A stretch of DNA of 64,000 nt, taken from Odobenus rosmarus divergens. Its lineage: Eukaryota > Chordata > Mammalia > Carnivora > Odobenidae. Both the position numbers and the translations under genes were made by a program. The number at the start of each line of letters is the position of its first letter. Position 1 is the stretch's first letter. Where the stretch lies: contig NW_004450276.1 in assembly GCF_000321225.1 (NCBI RefSeq), forward strand, positions 2,078,367 through 2,142,366, read 5' to 3'. The notes beneath the pieces are model-generated. The model searched no databases. It was not told where the DNA came from and saw only the letters and a list, made by a program, of their open reading frames with translations. Shown here one piece after another: positions 1 to 12,440 of the stretch.

Positions 1-714
1 AAAACACTAGGTGATTTGCATAATTTCCCCAGATCTTCCCCTGTAACATTGATTCAAGTCAGAAGTCAACAAAGCTTCTCTTAACTGAGAATTAGGTCTC
101 TAAATATCTTTTTCTCGCTTTAATACTTAATAAATCACTTTTGCATTAAAAATGTTGCCTTAGATAAAGCTTCCTGTACATTGTGCAATACTTTGGAGGT
201 TCCATATCTCACACAGGTACCACACTATCAGCTCATCCTTGCCTTTGGCAAGGGATTGCTCCTGGGCGGAAGTGCCTTACCTGAGGTCCCCAGCGGGACT
301 CAGACGGTGTTAAGAGGTCTAGAAATGTCCAAAAATTGCATGCAAAATGCTGTACCAATTTGTGTTTGTGCCTTCTTTTTTTTTTTTTCTGAGAAGAAAA
401 TAGCAGATTTTCAGGTAAGTCTGTAATTCAAAACAGATGAAGAAGCGGATCATTGGGTAGGAATATGATGGAGTTTCTAATACCCCAACTCAGATGAGTA
501 ACAGGTGGAAAGAGCTAGGAAGTGAGAGGTAGGCAGCTGTGGAAAAGCTAGCTGAGCACCAACAATTCCCTCTCGTACCTGAAACAGTAGAAAACAAGTT
601 GCTTTTTATTTTCTTGGCAAGAACGAAGCATATTCCATTTGAAGACGTTCCAGTGGGAATGACTGCTATAGTATCACTGCCGTCTGTGGTGAACTATATT
701 AAAGAAATGACTTT

Positions 715-1121
715 CCTAATATATATATTAGGATATATGTATTAGGAATATATGCTATATATATTATATATATAGCATATATCCTAATATATACTATACA
801 TATATTACATATATACTGCATATAGTATCTATTATAGATATTAGATATACACTATATATAGATATATAGATACTGTATACATAGTATATAGTATATATAG
901 ATATAGATTATAGGTATATATACATATGCATAGTATATATATAGTATCTATTATAGACATACAGTATATATTAGAGTATATATATTATATATACTAAAAT
1001 ATACATATATACTATATATGTATAATATATATTACATATAGTATATATATTCCTAATATATATATATACATACTATATATTCTCTCTATATATACCCTTT
1101 CCCTAATATATATATATACAT
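715..1121. repeat. AT-rich palindromic microsatellite tract
   Basis: About 400 bp of irregular TATA/TAGTATA sequence. It includes a perfect 18-bp palindrome at 715-732 and a near-perfect hairpin at about 740-788, where two arms containing ATATGCTATATATA face each other. Such tracts form cruciforms and are typical fragile, length-variable sequence. Confidence 0.9.
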
Positions 1122-1784
1122 ATTTTTCCCCTCAAGATACAAGGGAGAATTGGAAATATAAAATAAGGAGAAATACATAAGTGAGCATGTTTAAAAATTC
1201 TTTACAAAAGTCATTATAACTCAGAGCCGCATCCTCACAGAAAATATTCTGGACTCCAAACATATATCTCAGACTTAAATGTCTTACCTTTTCAAGGAAC
1301 AGTCCGTATTTGGCAGAGTGCTGAGCATTATATTTCATGCTCACATTATCCACTCAAACATAGTTTGAGTCATAGTTAAGTCATTTGTATATACACATGA
1401 ATCTAAATACAATACTAAAATATCAAGGATATTTTGTGGGTCGGGGAGAGGCATCTAGGATGGACAAGAGCAGTTTTATACACTTTTGGTTGTTGGAGTT
1501 GAGTTGTTTCGTTTCTTAACCAGAAATTCTATCTGGTGGCTTAAATGTTTAAGTACTCTCCTCAATGGCTTGCTTGCTTCAGATTTGCATCAGAATCCAG
1601 CAGCTGGAAGAGTCTTAAGGATATTTCTTCCCCCAGTTGAGCTCAGACAATGTGAATAGTCTGTCACTTCAACTCTAAAATTAAAGTTGATATCTGTAGA
1701 GACTGGCAGACTCTTAATTCATTTTCAGTATTCACTAGTGCATCTGGTTGTGTATTTGCCCATTTGACCATCAGCTATTTCTGG

Positions 1785-1945
1785 ATCATCTGTCACATGT
1801 GCCAGACATTGAGCTACCCCCTGGAGATTCAAATATGGGTAAGGAGCAGTGCCTGTCCACAAGACGTGCACAGCCTAGTGGAGGTCGAGACACAGATCAT
1901 TTTATAACAATGTGGAAGATGCACTGGTAGAAATAGGCTTAAGAT
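1785..1945 (-). repeat. L2 LINE fragment, antisense
   Basis: The series TGTGCCAGACATTGAGCT, then CTGGAGATTCAAATATGGGTAA, then a GTGCCTGTCC-like block and CTAGTGGAGG follows the reverse complement of the L2 3' region. Confidence 0.6.
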
Positions 1946-1958
1946 ATTTTCTCAGCGT

Positions 1959-2140
1959 GGGACGCCTGGTTGGCCCAGTTGGTTAACCGTCTGTCTTCGG
2001 CTCAGGTCATGATCGTGGGACTGATCCCTGCATCAGGCTCCCCACTCAACAGGGAGTCTGCTTCTCCCTCTATCCCTCCCCCTGCTCATGCTAACTCTCT
2101 CTTACTCTCTCTCTCAATAAATAAACTCTTTAAAAATTTT
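1959..2140 (+). repeat. Can-SINE (SINEC), plus strand
   Basis: tRNA-derived head GACGCCTGGTTGGCCCAGTT, then GGCTCAGGTCATGATC, CT-rich 3' part, CAATAAATAAA and T/A-rich end. Divergent copy. Confidence 0.88.
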
Positions 2141-2320
2141 TTTCAACTTTATTGAGATGTAGTTGACATATAACTGTGTAAATTTAAGATGTACAACATA
2201 ATGATTTGATATTTGTATATATTGCAAAATGATGACCACAGTAAGGATAGGTAGCACATCCCTCACTTCACATAATTACAATTTGCAATACAAGTTGTCT
2301 AAGATATTAATGAAGCAGTG
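2141..2320 (-). repeat. L1M-type LINE 3' fragment, antisense
   Basis: The block TTATTGAGATGTAGTTGACA, then GTACAACATAATGATTTGAT, matches the reverse complement of old L1 3' UTRs. Confidence 0.7.
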
Positions 2321-2542
2321 ACAGATGTACACATGGTTTCAGCAGTGCAAGAGCTGAGTTTTGTGGGTTCAGGAGTTAATTTGGGGGGGCCCTCCTGAAG
2401 AAAGATAACACAAAGAAGTAGGTAGAAAAGTGAAAATTTATTCAAAATGAAAAAAGAAATGAGAAATTACAATTTTTTTTAAAGTTGGCAGCTACAACAA
2501 ACATCCTAAATTCAGGACAAAACTGCCTGATATACTTTGTAT

Positions 2543-2972
2543 TTGTTTTCTAGGATCTACCATAACAAAATATCACAGACTGGTGGCTTAAAGAATGCAA
2601 GTTTATTTTCTCTCAGCTTTCCTACAGCTTACGGTTCTGGAGGCTGGAGTCCAAGGTCACGGTACTGGTGGTGGCGGGGGGGGTGGTCCTCTGATGCCAC
2701 ACTCTCTGGCTTGCAGATGGCTGCCCACTTGCTGCCCCTTCATATAGCTGTCCCTCTGTGTGCACGAGTCCCTGGTGTCTCTGGGTGTCTTACCTCCCCT
2801 TACAAAGATGCCAGTTAGATTGGACTAGGTATACCTTAAAGACCTTGTTTTTAACTTAATACCCTCCTTAAAGATCCTATCTCCAAATAGTCACATTCTG
2901 AAGTACTAAGGGTTAGGGCTCCAACATTTGAATTTGGCAGGGGTCGGCAGGGGCACAGTTCAGCCTATCACA
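2543..2972 (-). mobile_element. MaLR-type (MLT1-like) solo LTR, antisense
   Basis: ACCATAACAAAATATCACAG-ACTGGTGGCTTAAAGAA at one end and CACAGTTCAGCCTATCACA at the other, with CTATCTCCAAATAGTCACAT between, fit the reverse complement of an MLT1-type LTR. It is a solo LTR fossil with no retroviral genes beside it. Confidence 0.65.
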
Positions 2973-3004
2973 TTCTTCAGAACACTTATTTGATTATCCC
3001 TCGT

Positions 3005-3037
3005 GTCAGAATTTTCCAGGGAAACTGAACCAATAGA

Positions 3038-3079
<42 letters not shown>

Positions 3080-3530
3080 ATCTATCTATCATCATCTATC
3101 TGTCATCTATCTTTCATTCATCTATATTTTTATCTACTTAGCTATCATCTATCTAAATGGAGAAAGATATATTTTAAGGAAAAGCCTCATGCAACTGCAA
3201 ATGCCTGGTAAATCCAAAATGTACAGGATAGGTGAGCAGGCTGAAGACCCAGGGAAGAGTTGCAGTTTGAGTCCAAAAGCAGTTTGCTGGCAGACTCACT
3301 CAAGGAAGAAGGTCCATCTTTGTTCTATTAGGGCCTTCAACTGATTAGACAAGACTCAACCTCACTAAGGAGGGTAATGTGCTTTGCTCAAAGTCCACTG
3401 ATTTAAATGTTAATCTCATCCAAAATAACTCCTTCATAGAAACATCCAGAGTAATACTTGAGCAAATATCTGGGCACCATGGCCCAGCCAAGTGGACATG
3501 TAAAATTAACCATCACACCCCTTTATACGG
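3005..3530 (-). mobile_element. LTR-type repeat with embedded (TATC)n, antisense
   Basis: TTTTCCAGGGAAACTGAACC leads into a (TATC)n tract at about 3040-3150. The rest (TTAATCTCATCCAAAATAAC, CATCCAGAGTAATACTTGAG, GTAAAATTAACCATCACACC) has the pattern of a common mammalian LTR fossil. The family name is uncertain. Confidence 0.5.
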
Positions 3531-4202
3531 CAATGGTTTTGCAATATTTTTATATAGAGAATAAAAAGATAATGCAGTCTTCAGCATGATAGAGCAAATA
3601 TTTGAAAAATTCTTTGATAGTTAATAGTTTTAACTCTATAACTTGTTATTGATAATGTAGTATAAATTTTAGGACTAAGGTCAAATATGGGAAAACCTCT
3701 TGAATTTTATTCATCTATAAGCACTAATACTTCAGGGCATTTATTTTGAGTGTGTGCATATGTGTATAATGAATAATTGTAAATACCTCTGAATCTGGTG
3801 ATAATCACTAATCAGTTTGTTGACATTTTTACAATGGCATATTATGAGTGCTTGGTGAGGTTGGTATTTTGTGTCAAACCTAAATCTTTTTCTAATATGT
3901 TCATATAATTCAGTTCTCTTCATTCTCATCATTAACTAAATTACCATATAACCCAAGAGTCTCTTAACTGCTTCAACTTTGAAATTAATCTCTTCCTCTT
4001 AATAAATTATTACTTTGGGAATGATCTGAAAATTTTCTTGTTCCTATTTGCATCTTGATGTCAGAATAATTTCTGTTGGTTTCATTTTGCAATTTTCAAA
4101 ATTTTCATTTTCAATTTTCTATTGGCTAATTTTTTGCTTTGTTTCATATTCCCATTCATTTGACTTGCATTTTATTCTAATTCTTTAACAAATAAATTTT
4201 AT

Positions 4203-4351
4203 TTTTTAAAAAATTTTATTTATTTATTTGAGAGAGAGGGAGAGAGCACAAGAGAGCATGAGAGAACACAAGCAGGGGGAGTGGCAGGCAGAGGGAGAAG
4301 CAGGCCTGAGCTGAAGGCAGATACTTAACTGACTGAACCACCCAGACACCA
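4203..4351 (-). repeat. Can-SINE, minus strand, partly deleted
   Basis: TTTTATTTATTTATTTGAGAGAG tail and a CCACCCAGACACC head are present. The middle is shortened, so it is about 150 bp instead of about 195. Confidence 0.85.
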
Positions 4352-4879
4352 CTTTAACAACTAAATTTTAAAATGACAAAATAAAGTATATTTTCTACAC
4401 ATCCAAATGTGCAGTCTGCCAGCACCTATACAAGAATTTCTAGATGTTTTTTTGAGATGTTCCAAAAATATTTTTCCATGTTACAGGTAAAGTAGCATCT
4501 TTGATAAAGCTCTGTACCAGATTCCTAGCAAAAAAAAGAGAGAGAGAGAGAGAAAGAGAAAGGAAAACCGCATAGTGTTTTTATACTGTATTTGCTGCGT
4601 TACTTCACCCGTCCATTTTGATTCGGCTTTGATGACAACTGAGATTTCTACAATTTTTTTTTTCCCTGTGATAATTGAAGGAATTTCTGTAAACTAGCAT
4701 CTGGTTTCAAATATTTTAAAAGTTGTTTCTTCTCTAAATCCACTTACTTTGGCCCTGGGTACCTGAGGATATGCTCATACTGCTGAATAAATTCTGGTTC
4801 TCAACCAAGGCTGGACAATCAGATACAGTGGATGGTAGGTGCATTCCCAGAAGCTGTGAGGTGGCTGATTGATGTCACA

Positions 4880-5333
4880 GTTTCATGAGGCTGAACCGCA
4901 GTACTCAGTTAATCCAACAGGAGTCTAAATGCTCTGTGAAGGGATTTTGCAGAAGTAAATAAAGTCCCTAATCAGGTGACTTTAAGCTGGGGACATATTC
5001 TGTGTGGGCCTGACTTAATCAGTTAAATGATCTCTCAAATTGGGTTTAGGCTTTCCCTGGGGTGGGGGTGGGGGTTAGGGGCAAACTCCTGCTTTTAGGA
5101 AACTGTTCTGGCCCATGGAGTTCCAGCTTGCTCCTGATCTTCCCTTTCTGATGGCCTGCCTTGTGGACTTCAGACTTGCTTAGTCAGTCTGCCACGGTTA
5201 CATAAGCCAATTCCTTATGTCTCTAGAGATGTTTGCCTACTATCTATCTATCATCTATCTCTATCATCCATCTATCTATCATGTTAATATTTCCTACTGG
5301 TCCTCTTTCTTTGCCTGAACCCTGACTGATACC
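4880..5333 (+). mobile_element. LTR-type repeat with internal (TATC)n
   Basis: AAATAAAGTCCCTAATCAGG-TGACTTTAAGCTGGGGAC, GTGGGCCTGACTTAATCAG, CTTTCCCTGGGG and, at the end, (CTAT)n followed by TGAACCCTGACTGATACCCT follow the order of a MaLR-like LTR. Exact family not assigned. Confidence 0.5.
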
Positions 5334-5541
5334 CTATTCCTATACTGACAACCACATAAATATATTATCCCATTAAACCAGCCAAATGTGTTCCAAACTC
5401 AACGTTCCTTTACCCCGATTCCCAAAAGTGCTCACAGTCACTCCCACACTACCCAACACAAGAAGGAGTTTAATGGAAGGGTAGTTGGAGTAGAGAGTCT
5501 GAAACAATTAGGGTTAGAATATCTTACTTCTGCACATCTTA

Positions 5542-5738
5542 TTTTTTTTTTAAAGATTTTATTTATTTATTTGAGAGAGAGAATGAGATAGAGAGAGAGC
5601 ATGAGAGGGGAGAGGGTCAGAGGGAGAAGCAGACTCCCCGCTGAGCAGGGAGCCCGATGCGGGACTCGATCCCGGGACTCCAGGATCATGACCTGAGCCG
5701 AAGGCAGTCGCTTAACCAACTGAGCCACCCAGGCGCCC
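5542..5738 (-). repeat. Can-SINE, minus strand, full length
   Basis: Complete element from poly-T through GAGCCACCCAGGCGCCC. A perfect target-site duplication TGCACATCTTATTTT flanks it (from 5531 and from 5739), so it is a recent insertion. Confidence 0.95.
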
Positions 5739-6171
5739 TGCACATCTTATTTTAAAAACACAACTGTGTGAAAACACGGCTAGGACCCTGTCCACCGGCT
5801 TCGAAGGGATGCGTGCAAGTGAGGGCCCCCCAAATTATGCTTCATTTGAAAGCTTCACTAGAGAACCACTCTGAATGTCAGGAGTAGTTTCTGAGAGAGG
5901 GGCTCCTGGAGAGGAGACCTGAGCACAGTCCGATAAGATGAGAGAAGAGAGTTTCTCAGTGGGGAGGGGGAAGGTAGGAACAGATGCCAGACAGAGGAAA
6001 TCTTGAGCAAAACCAGAGATGAGAACCCACTAGTTGCAGACAGGGAGTAAAGTGGGGTGAATGTGGTAAGGACTAGAATTTAGGGGTCACACCCTCAAAC
6101 ACTGACAGCAGGCAGTCTTCTGTTTGGTCCTCCCCTCACTTCATCTGCATTCAAAGCACCTTCTTTCTTTC

Positions 6172-6213
6172 TTTTTTTTTTTTTAAGGATTTTATTTATT
6201 TATTTGACAGAAC
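6172..6213 (-). repeat. Can-SINE tail fragment, minus strand
   Basis: Only the poly-T, AAGGATTTTATTTATTTATT and TGACAGA part is present; the tRNA-derived head is missing. Confidence 0.7.
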
Positions 6214-7325
6214 AACTGGCTTGTTGGCATAACAAAATTGGAGCCTGAAAAATCTTAATTTAGAAACCCTTGAATTATGAAGAATGTAAGGCACCTCTAT
6301 TGGTGAGAATTTCTTTTCTGGTAATATCTTAGGGTAAACCTATTGCATTGGTTATAAATAGGCATCTCAATCCTGGTTGCACTTTGTAATTGCCTGGGCC
6401 TCACCTCGGACCCGTAAAAGGAGAATCTGGGAGTGGACCAGCAGAACAAAACAGGGCAAACCAGCAAAAACTTCCTAGGTGACACTATGAACTGGATAAT
6501 GAAGAAATAAGGTTTAAATAGTACAGGTTTGACGGTGTTAATTACTCTTCAGCTTTCCCTAGTAGGTCAAAATTCTTGAGAACCTGAATACAGTAATATT
6601 TCTCAAAATTATCAGAGGGCAGTCGGTAAATTTCACAATGTATTTGCCCTTAACATAACTTTTTGTTTTTTACTAAAAAGAAGATATAACCAAAAATAGT
6701 AATATTATAATTTGTTCTTGCATACTTCTGGTTTATCTTAGAGCATTCATATTGTATCCAAATATCAAATAAGAAATTTTCCTTAAAACATTGTTTTTGG
6801 TAAAGCCTCAATAGATGTTGTCATAAAAATGTTTCAGGAGATTCCTTCCACTGAAACTTTTGTCCAAACTGGTGCAACACATATTTTGGTATTAGAATTT
6901 CCGTAGCATTCTATAAATAAGGTTTTTGATTTGGAAGGGCCCCTGACAGGCAGCAATTTTAAACAAAAGATGGCACTGACATTGGAAAGGCTCCCTGAGT
7001 TGGCTGGAGATCCTGGCTCTGCTGTGGGGGCTTTAAAATATTAAAGTTATTCATGGAGGCTCTGCACGATTAGATTTTGGCAAAGATCGTTGATCTCATT
7101 CAACTAGCTCTGTGGGTTGAGTGAAAACCATTTCTATCACTGCTTTCTCCTTATGGGTCTGATTACAGCTCATGTACACATAGTTCTCCCAGAGTTTGAG
7201 AGAACTCCACAGAGCAATCATGCTCTCTTTTCTGTTAGCTATTTGTTTTTTTGTTTTTGTTTTTTTAAGGACAGGAAAAGTTTGAGACTCCTTGGGCTTG
7301 CTCCTGATTGGGGGCTTCGGCAGAA

Positions 7326-7505
7326 GTTCTCAAACTGTTATGTGCATAAGAGCCACATAGTGAGTTTGTTCAAAATACAGATTCCTCTGGCGTCATGGTT
7401 ATGATTCCGATTAAGTAGAGCTGGGTTGGAGTTCTGGAATCTGCCTTTCAGCCAGCATCCCGGGAGATTCTGATGGCCTCGGGCTATGATTTTGATGAAC
7501 TCTAT
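7326..7505 (+). mobile_element. MER5A-like hAT transposon fossil
   Basis: GTTCTCAAACTGTTATGTGC and the middle block CAAAATACAGATTCCTC follow the MER5A internal order, ending GGAGATTCTGATGGC. A shorter similar fragment is at about 6358-6440. Non-autonomous and long dead. Confidence 0.6.
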
Positions 7506-7721
7506 TTCGGAATCATTTTGCATCGAGATAGCATTTCCTCAAAGCTGTTAGAAATCTCACATAATCCCATAATCTGTGAGGTAAAAGCAGGATAGCCAAA
7601 TAGCATGGGAGTTAACCAAAGTTTCAGTTTCTCCATTCTTTCTGTTAATTAACCAGGAACTGTCGATGCTAAAATCTTTTCTGCACTACTTTTCGTGAAC
7701 TCCCTTATACTCTCTGCTCTC

Positions 7722-8058
7722 TACTGAATGTTTGCATCTCCCCACCCCAACCCCATTTGTATGTTTGAGACCTAATTCCCAATGTGATGGTCTTAGGAGG
7801 TGGGGTCTTCGGGAGGTGGTTAGGTGATGAAGGTGGAGCCCTTGTGAATGGAATTAGTGCCCTTATCAAAGAGGCCCCAAAGAGCTCCCTTGGCCCTTCC
7901 ACCATGTGAGGAGACAGGTAGAAGGTGTCTGGATCTGGAAGCAGGTCTTCACCAGATACTGAATCTGCTGGCAACTTGATCTTGGACTTCCCAGCCTCCA
8001 GAACTGTGAGCAATAAATGTTTGTTGTTTCTGGGAGCAGCCCAAATGGTCTAAGACAT
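7722..8058 (+). mobile_element. MaLR-type (MLT1/MST-like) solo LTR
   Basis: Contains CCCAATGTGATGGTCTTAGG, GGAGGTGGTTAGGTGATGA, CCATGTGAGGAGACAG, CTTGATCTTGGACTTCCCAG and the polyadenylation block AGAACTGTGAGCAATAAATG, ending GGTCTAAGACA. It is solo, with no gag/pol/env remains around it. Confidence 0.75.
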
Positions 8059-9582
8059 TCTCCCAATGGTATCCTGTGTCTATATCCCCTTTATAATTAC
8101 CATTAATAAATATGTGTGAGTTGATGATTTGTCTCTCTTGTCCAATCTTAGAACATTAACTCAGGGAAGGGAAAAGCCAGACATTATGTGGTCCTGGGCA
8201 GAACCTTAGATCCTTTCTATTTGCTATGGGAGAAAGCAAAGAAATCATCCCTAGAGAGACTCCCAGCTCATGAAAATGTCAGTTGCTATGGGTCAGGGTT
8301 TGCTCATTAACATGAAGTACATGGAAACCTTCTAATGCTGTGACCATCAGAACTCTGTAATTTACCTTTATTTTCTTGAGAAGATGGAAAAAAATATCAT
8401 CAGCTTCTTTGATAAAAATTGCAATGAATATTTCAAAGAGGATTCTCTCTCTTATTTTCCCTCAATTTTCTGGAAATCAGGAGCAGCCCTTGGCAGTGAA
8501 GGTAATAGGGAGACTGATTAAGTTCCTATCATGCTAGACACAACGGCCTGCAACTGAGTAATTCCAGATGGTCCTAAAGTGTGCCTAAAGTGTGTTCTGC
8601 TGACTGCCATGTGCCACCTTAGGGGTGAATTCCAAAGACCACCCCCCCTTGAGCTGTGGGGACAGAGGAGGAGATTTGAAGTTTCTAAAAGAGAAGAAAG
8701 AAGGGTGTGGGATCGATACTCTCTAGGTATCCACATCTCTGAATATGACAGTTTGCTTATCAGGCAAGATTTGACTCCCTTAAGGAAATACCGGGTTAAG
8801 AGATGAGCAAAATCTCTATGTGTTTTGTGTTATTGATCTTGGGTCTCAATAAAAAGTCCCGATTTTCTCTGGATGTGTCTGGACTTCTCTCTGGGCCTTT
8901 GTTCCCATATGTCAGTAAGCTGTAACTAGATATGGATTATGCAAGAACTGCTTTTGTCAGAAGAGTCTGCTTCCATATCCCATGTGCCCCGTCGGCTGCT
9001 GACAGCAATGGCTGGATGGTAGCCATGCTGGAAACACCTGGACTCAAGCACCTGTGGTGTGTGTGCCACAAAGCAGGTAGTGGGACTCCTGCTTTTACCA
9101 TCCAGGGGGCCACGCCTCACCCAGTGAGGACCCCCAGGCCAACCTGGCAGAGCATGAAGAAGGAAGCGGATCCAGTGTGGGGCCTTCTTCACTTGAGCAG
9201 CTGACAGAGATTCTACTGCCAAGCAACAGAGAATCTGGCATAATCTCTGAAGAGCCTCGGCCAACTGGAACTTCAGAAACCACAGCTTTCCTCTGAGCTC
9301 CCCCTCAAGATGTGTATAGTCACTGTGCTTGTTTTGCTTCCTCTGTGTTCTTGTTTAAAAGCCAGATTTCTCCCTGGACAGGAAGCAAAATCTCAGTCTT
9401 CTGGGGTTGCCATGAGGGCAGAGAGGAACAGGGAGAACAAGTTTGGGGAGGTTAGGGCAGTATCAGGTAACCTTTCCTGAAGTCAATCTTTAGAGTATCC
9501 AAGCCACTGTGTTCTTTTGGACTGTCTTCAACTAAGCATTTTCCACAGTGCCAAGCCTCAGGATATCAAAGAACTCACAAAA

Positions 9583-9612
9583 TATTCTCTCTCTCTCTCT
9601 CTCTCTCTCTCG
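9583..9612 (+). repeat. (CT)n microsatellite
   Basis: About 14 CT units in a row; an A-rich tract follows at 9676-9717. Confidence 0.95.
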
Positions 9613-9779
9613 TAAGCAGCAGAATGATTTAGCTAAGAGGACATTTCTGCCAACACATATCACATAGACTGAGACAATAAAAAAAAAGAAAGAAAAGAAA
9701 AGAAAAAATTAAAAAAAGACCAAAGAGAATGAGAGTGAGTTCTTGGTGGAAAGAACACAGTCACTCCCGTTCCAAGAGT

Positions 9780-10971
9780 TCCTGTGATCGGCCAACCTAA
9801 GCTACTTTGGTGGCTGCCGTCACCCCTGTGGCACTCAAAAATGACTAAGACAATGGGAAACGTGGTACCTCAATGACCATAACAGGTACCACAACTGGGT
9901 AGCCAACAACATCCACAATCATGCATTTTTTAACTCTCACTTTGTTTTCTTCATTCAATGGTATTTCAGTTTCCATTGTATCTAATAGTAGTGTCCAGAA
10001 GTCAAGTGCTGTAAAGAACCACAACAGAAAAATGACAACAGTGTAAGCTACAAACTCAAAAGCTGTTGCTGGGACCTAGCCAGGGGTACATGGTCAAATA
10101 GACACACTCTGTTCTTCTGAACACACCAATCGTAACCTGACAACTTCCCCAAATATTTGACAAATCTGCAAAGGCGGTCACACCCACACTTCTGGCAGGC
10201 CATTCTGTAGTTAGTACAGAAAGCAGAGTTACATCCGTTTGGTTGAGTGTTGAGGCCAAAACCACCATCACAGGGATAATCAACATCATCACCCATCACC
10301 CCTAAGGAGTCCTGTCTAAGACAGCAGTGATCACCACTAGGGCATGAAAAGTTGAGTCAGAAATGAAGATACCATCCATACTGACCATGGGGCTGAAGGC
10401 CACACCCACTATCACATGCACATTATGAAACCTTACAACTTTCAAGAAGGAGGTTGAGATAGTATGCGGATTACTGATGACAGAAAAATCTGGAGTTGAG
10501 GCCATTGTCGGCACTGTCTTGACAGAGCTTATAAAAATGCTAAAGAGGCCAACAACAAACTCAAGACAGCATGGATCCATTGAGTCATACATGCTTGTTG
10601 TCACTAAGCTTCCGAATGGCACTAAACAGATTTTACCCTTGGTGGCCCTTTTAATTTCTCTTGTCATATTTATCTTTAAAAGCTACAAGAAGAACTACAC
10701 CCAACAAAGTGCTTAACTGATAGACTTTAGATGATTATGAAGGAATTATTGGAAGGACACTTACACAGAAAACGATTTCTGTATTAAGTGTGCTGGGAAA
10801 TCTGGGGGACATTTCTCCTTCCTTTGTGATCTGTCAAGTCTGAATCAGGTCTTATTTTATGCATTATTTTGATGCAATTTGAGAGAGATGCCAGATACTT
10901 AATAGATCTGTTACAAAATTAATGTATTATTAAAAGCTCTCTCCTCTTTTTGAAATTAAAAAAAAAAAAAA
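9780..10971. other. Unidentified segment with a 3' poly-A run; possible decayed retrocopy
   Basis: I do not recognise this sequence. It ends in a poly-A run of about 15 at 10957-10971, which suggests a retrocopy read on the plus strand. The plus strand has a 79-codon open frame at 10477-10716 ending KSYKKNYTQQSA. The minus strand has overlapping open frames at 10302-10667 (121 codons) and about 10048-10299, and one of these continues into a hydrophobic stretch (FVAYTVVIFLLWFFTALDFW). No target-site duplication is obvious. It could be a decayed processed pseudogene of a membrane protein on one strand, or chance open frames. Confidence 0.25.
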
Positions 10972-11274
10972 GTTATGTCATGGACCAGGAAAGTGTAGTA
11001 ACTCTGTCAGCATAGATGTAAGTGATCCCAAGTTCATCATGGACTTAGTTTATTGGGTCATTTTTCAGCTTGATCACATCTAAAGAGAGAATTCTTGTGG
11101 ATCTTGACTTTCTTCTCCCTTTTGATATGATGTTTATAGCCCATTCTAGTTAGAACTTATGTGAAATGTATGGTGAGTAATTAGTTTTGTTTTTGTAAAT
11201 AGTCATTTAAAGAAAAGAAAAATAAAATACTAGAAAAATAAGTAAGCGTGAGAATGAATAAATACCATGTTCAC

Positions 11275-11467
11275 GGCGTGCCTGGGTGGCTCAGTTGGTT
11301 AAGCATCCACCTTCAGCTCAGGTCATGATCCCAGGGTCCTGGGATCGAGTCCCATGTCATTGGGCTCCTCCTCAATGGGGAGTCTGCTTCTTCCTCTGCC
11401 CCTCCCCCCATCCGTCACTTGTGCTCTCTCTCTCTCTCTCTCTCAAATAAATAAAATCTTTTAAAAA
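11275..11467 (+). repeat. Can-SINE, plus strand
   Basis: GGCGTGCCTGGGTGGCTCAG head, CT repeat, CAAATAAATAAAATCTTTT tail. An imperfect target duplication flanks it (AATACCATGTTCAC / AATACCACGTTCAT). Confidence 0.93.
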
Positions 11468-11639
11468 ATACCACGTTCATGCTGATAAAGCTCAAATTTA
11501 TATCTTTAGCCTTAACTTCTGCTTGGAACTTTTAACTTGCCTGCTTGACTGCTCCACTTTAATGTTTCATAGTTAGCTCACATTTAACCAAATACACAGC
11601 CTTGCCCCCACACTATTACTACTCTGATCTCCATTTTGT

Positions 11640-12440
11640 CAATGGCAACATGAGCTAACCAGCTGCTCGCTCTAGGCAACTTGGAGCCATTCTTGCTTCA
11701 CCTCTTTCCCTTGCACTCTGTATCTGTCACCAAGTCTGTTCAATTCAACTCCCCAAATAAGCTCTTGGACTTGTCCATGTTGTCCTCTTTCTATGGCAGC
11801 TCCCTAGTCCAGCCCCCATTATCTCTTGCCTGAAATACAAAAGTAGCCTGCTCCCTGATCTCCCTGTTTCTGCTTCTGTTGTCCTCCATTTGTCCTCCAC
11901 TTTGCAGCAAGTGGCTTTATTAAAATATGAGTCATATTATGTCTCTCCACAACTCAACACCTTTCAATAGCTTTTAATTTCATTTAGAAGACCACTCAAC
12001 ATTCTTACCATGACCAGTAGGACCCATGTGATCTGCCCCTGGCTTGCCACATGCTCACCACACATACTCCAGCCAACTAATCCTCTCTCAGCATTTCAGA
12101 AAGTAGAACTCTTTCACCCCAGGGACTTTCCACATATTGATCCCTCCACACAAAATGTGCTTTCTTCCCAGCTTCAAGAGCTAGAGCTATTAGATTCCTC
12201 AGGTCATTTTCATTAAGGTAGACTCCAATTCTGTTGGTCTTCAACTCAGCCTCCTGCTTGTTTCATAACACTCATAATTCTTTAATAGTTCCTTTATTCC
12301 TTTCTTTCTTCCTTCCCTTCCCAATGTAATGAAGGCAGGAACCAATGTCTAGTTTGATTCATCAGTGAATTTCTGGTTCCTTCTGCAGTCTTTGGCTCAT
12401 GATGGTGTTCAATAACATTTGTTAACTCCACTGAATCAAT
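11640..12440 (+). repeat. L2 LINE 3' region
   Basis: The order ATTATCTCTTGCCTGAAATA, ACTTTGCAGCAAGTGGCTTT, CACCTTTCAATAGCTTTTAA, TGATCTGCCCCTGGCTTGCC and CTCAATAAC-type 3' end follows the L2 consensus. The short open frame at 12010-12216 lies within it and is not a gene. Confidence 0.7.

Noticed and set aside
3003..3344. 113-codon frame with YLSIYLSIYLS repeat
   Set aside because: Translation of a (TATC)n microsatellite in an LTR fossil.
2543..3530. An endogenous retrovirus provirus
   Set aside because: Only LTR-type fossils are visible; no gag, pol or env remnant lies between or beside them.
10302..10667. 121-codon minus-strand open frame as a gene
   Set aside because: No recognisable family, no splice context, overlapping open frames on the opposite strand, and a plus-strand poly-A run that argues for the other orientation. 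Kept only as part of an unidentified segment.
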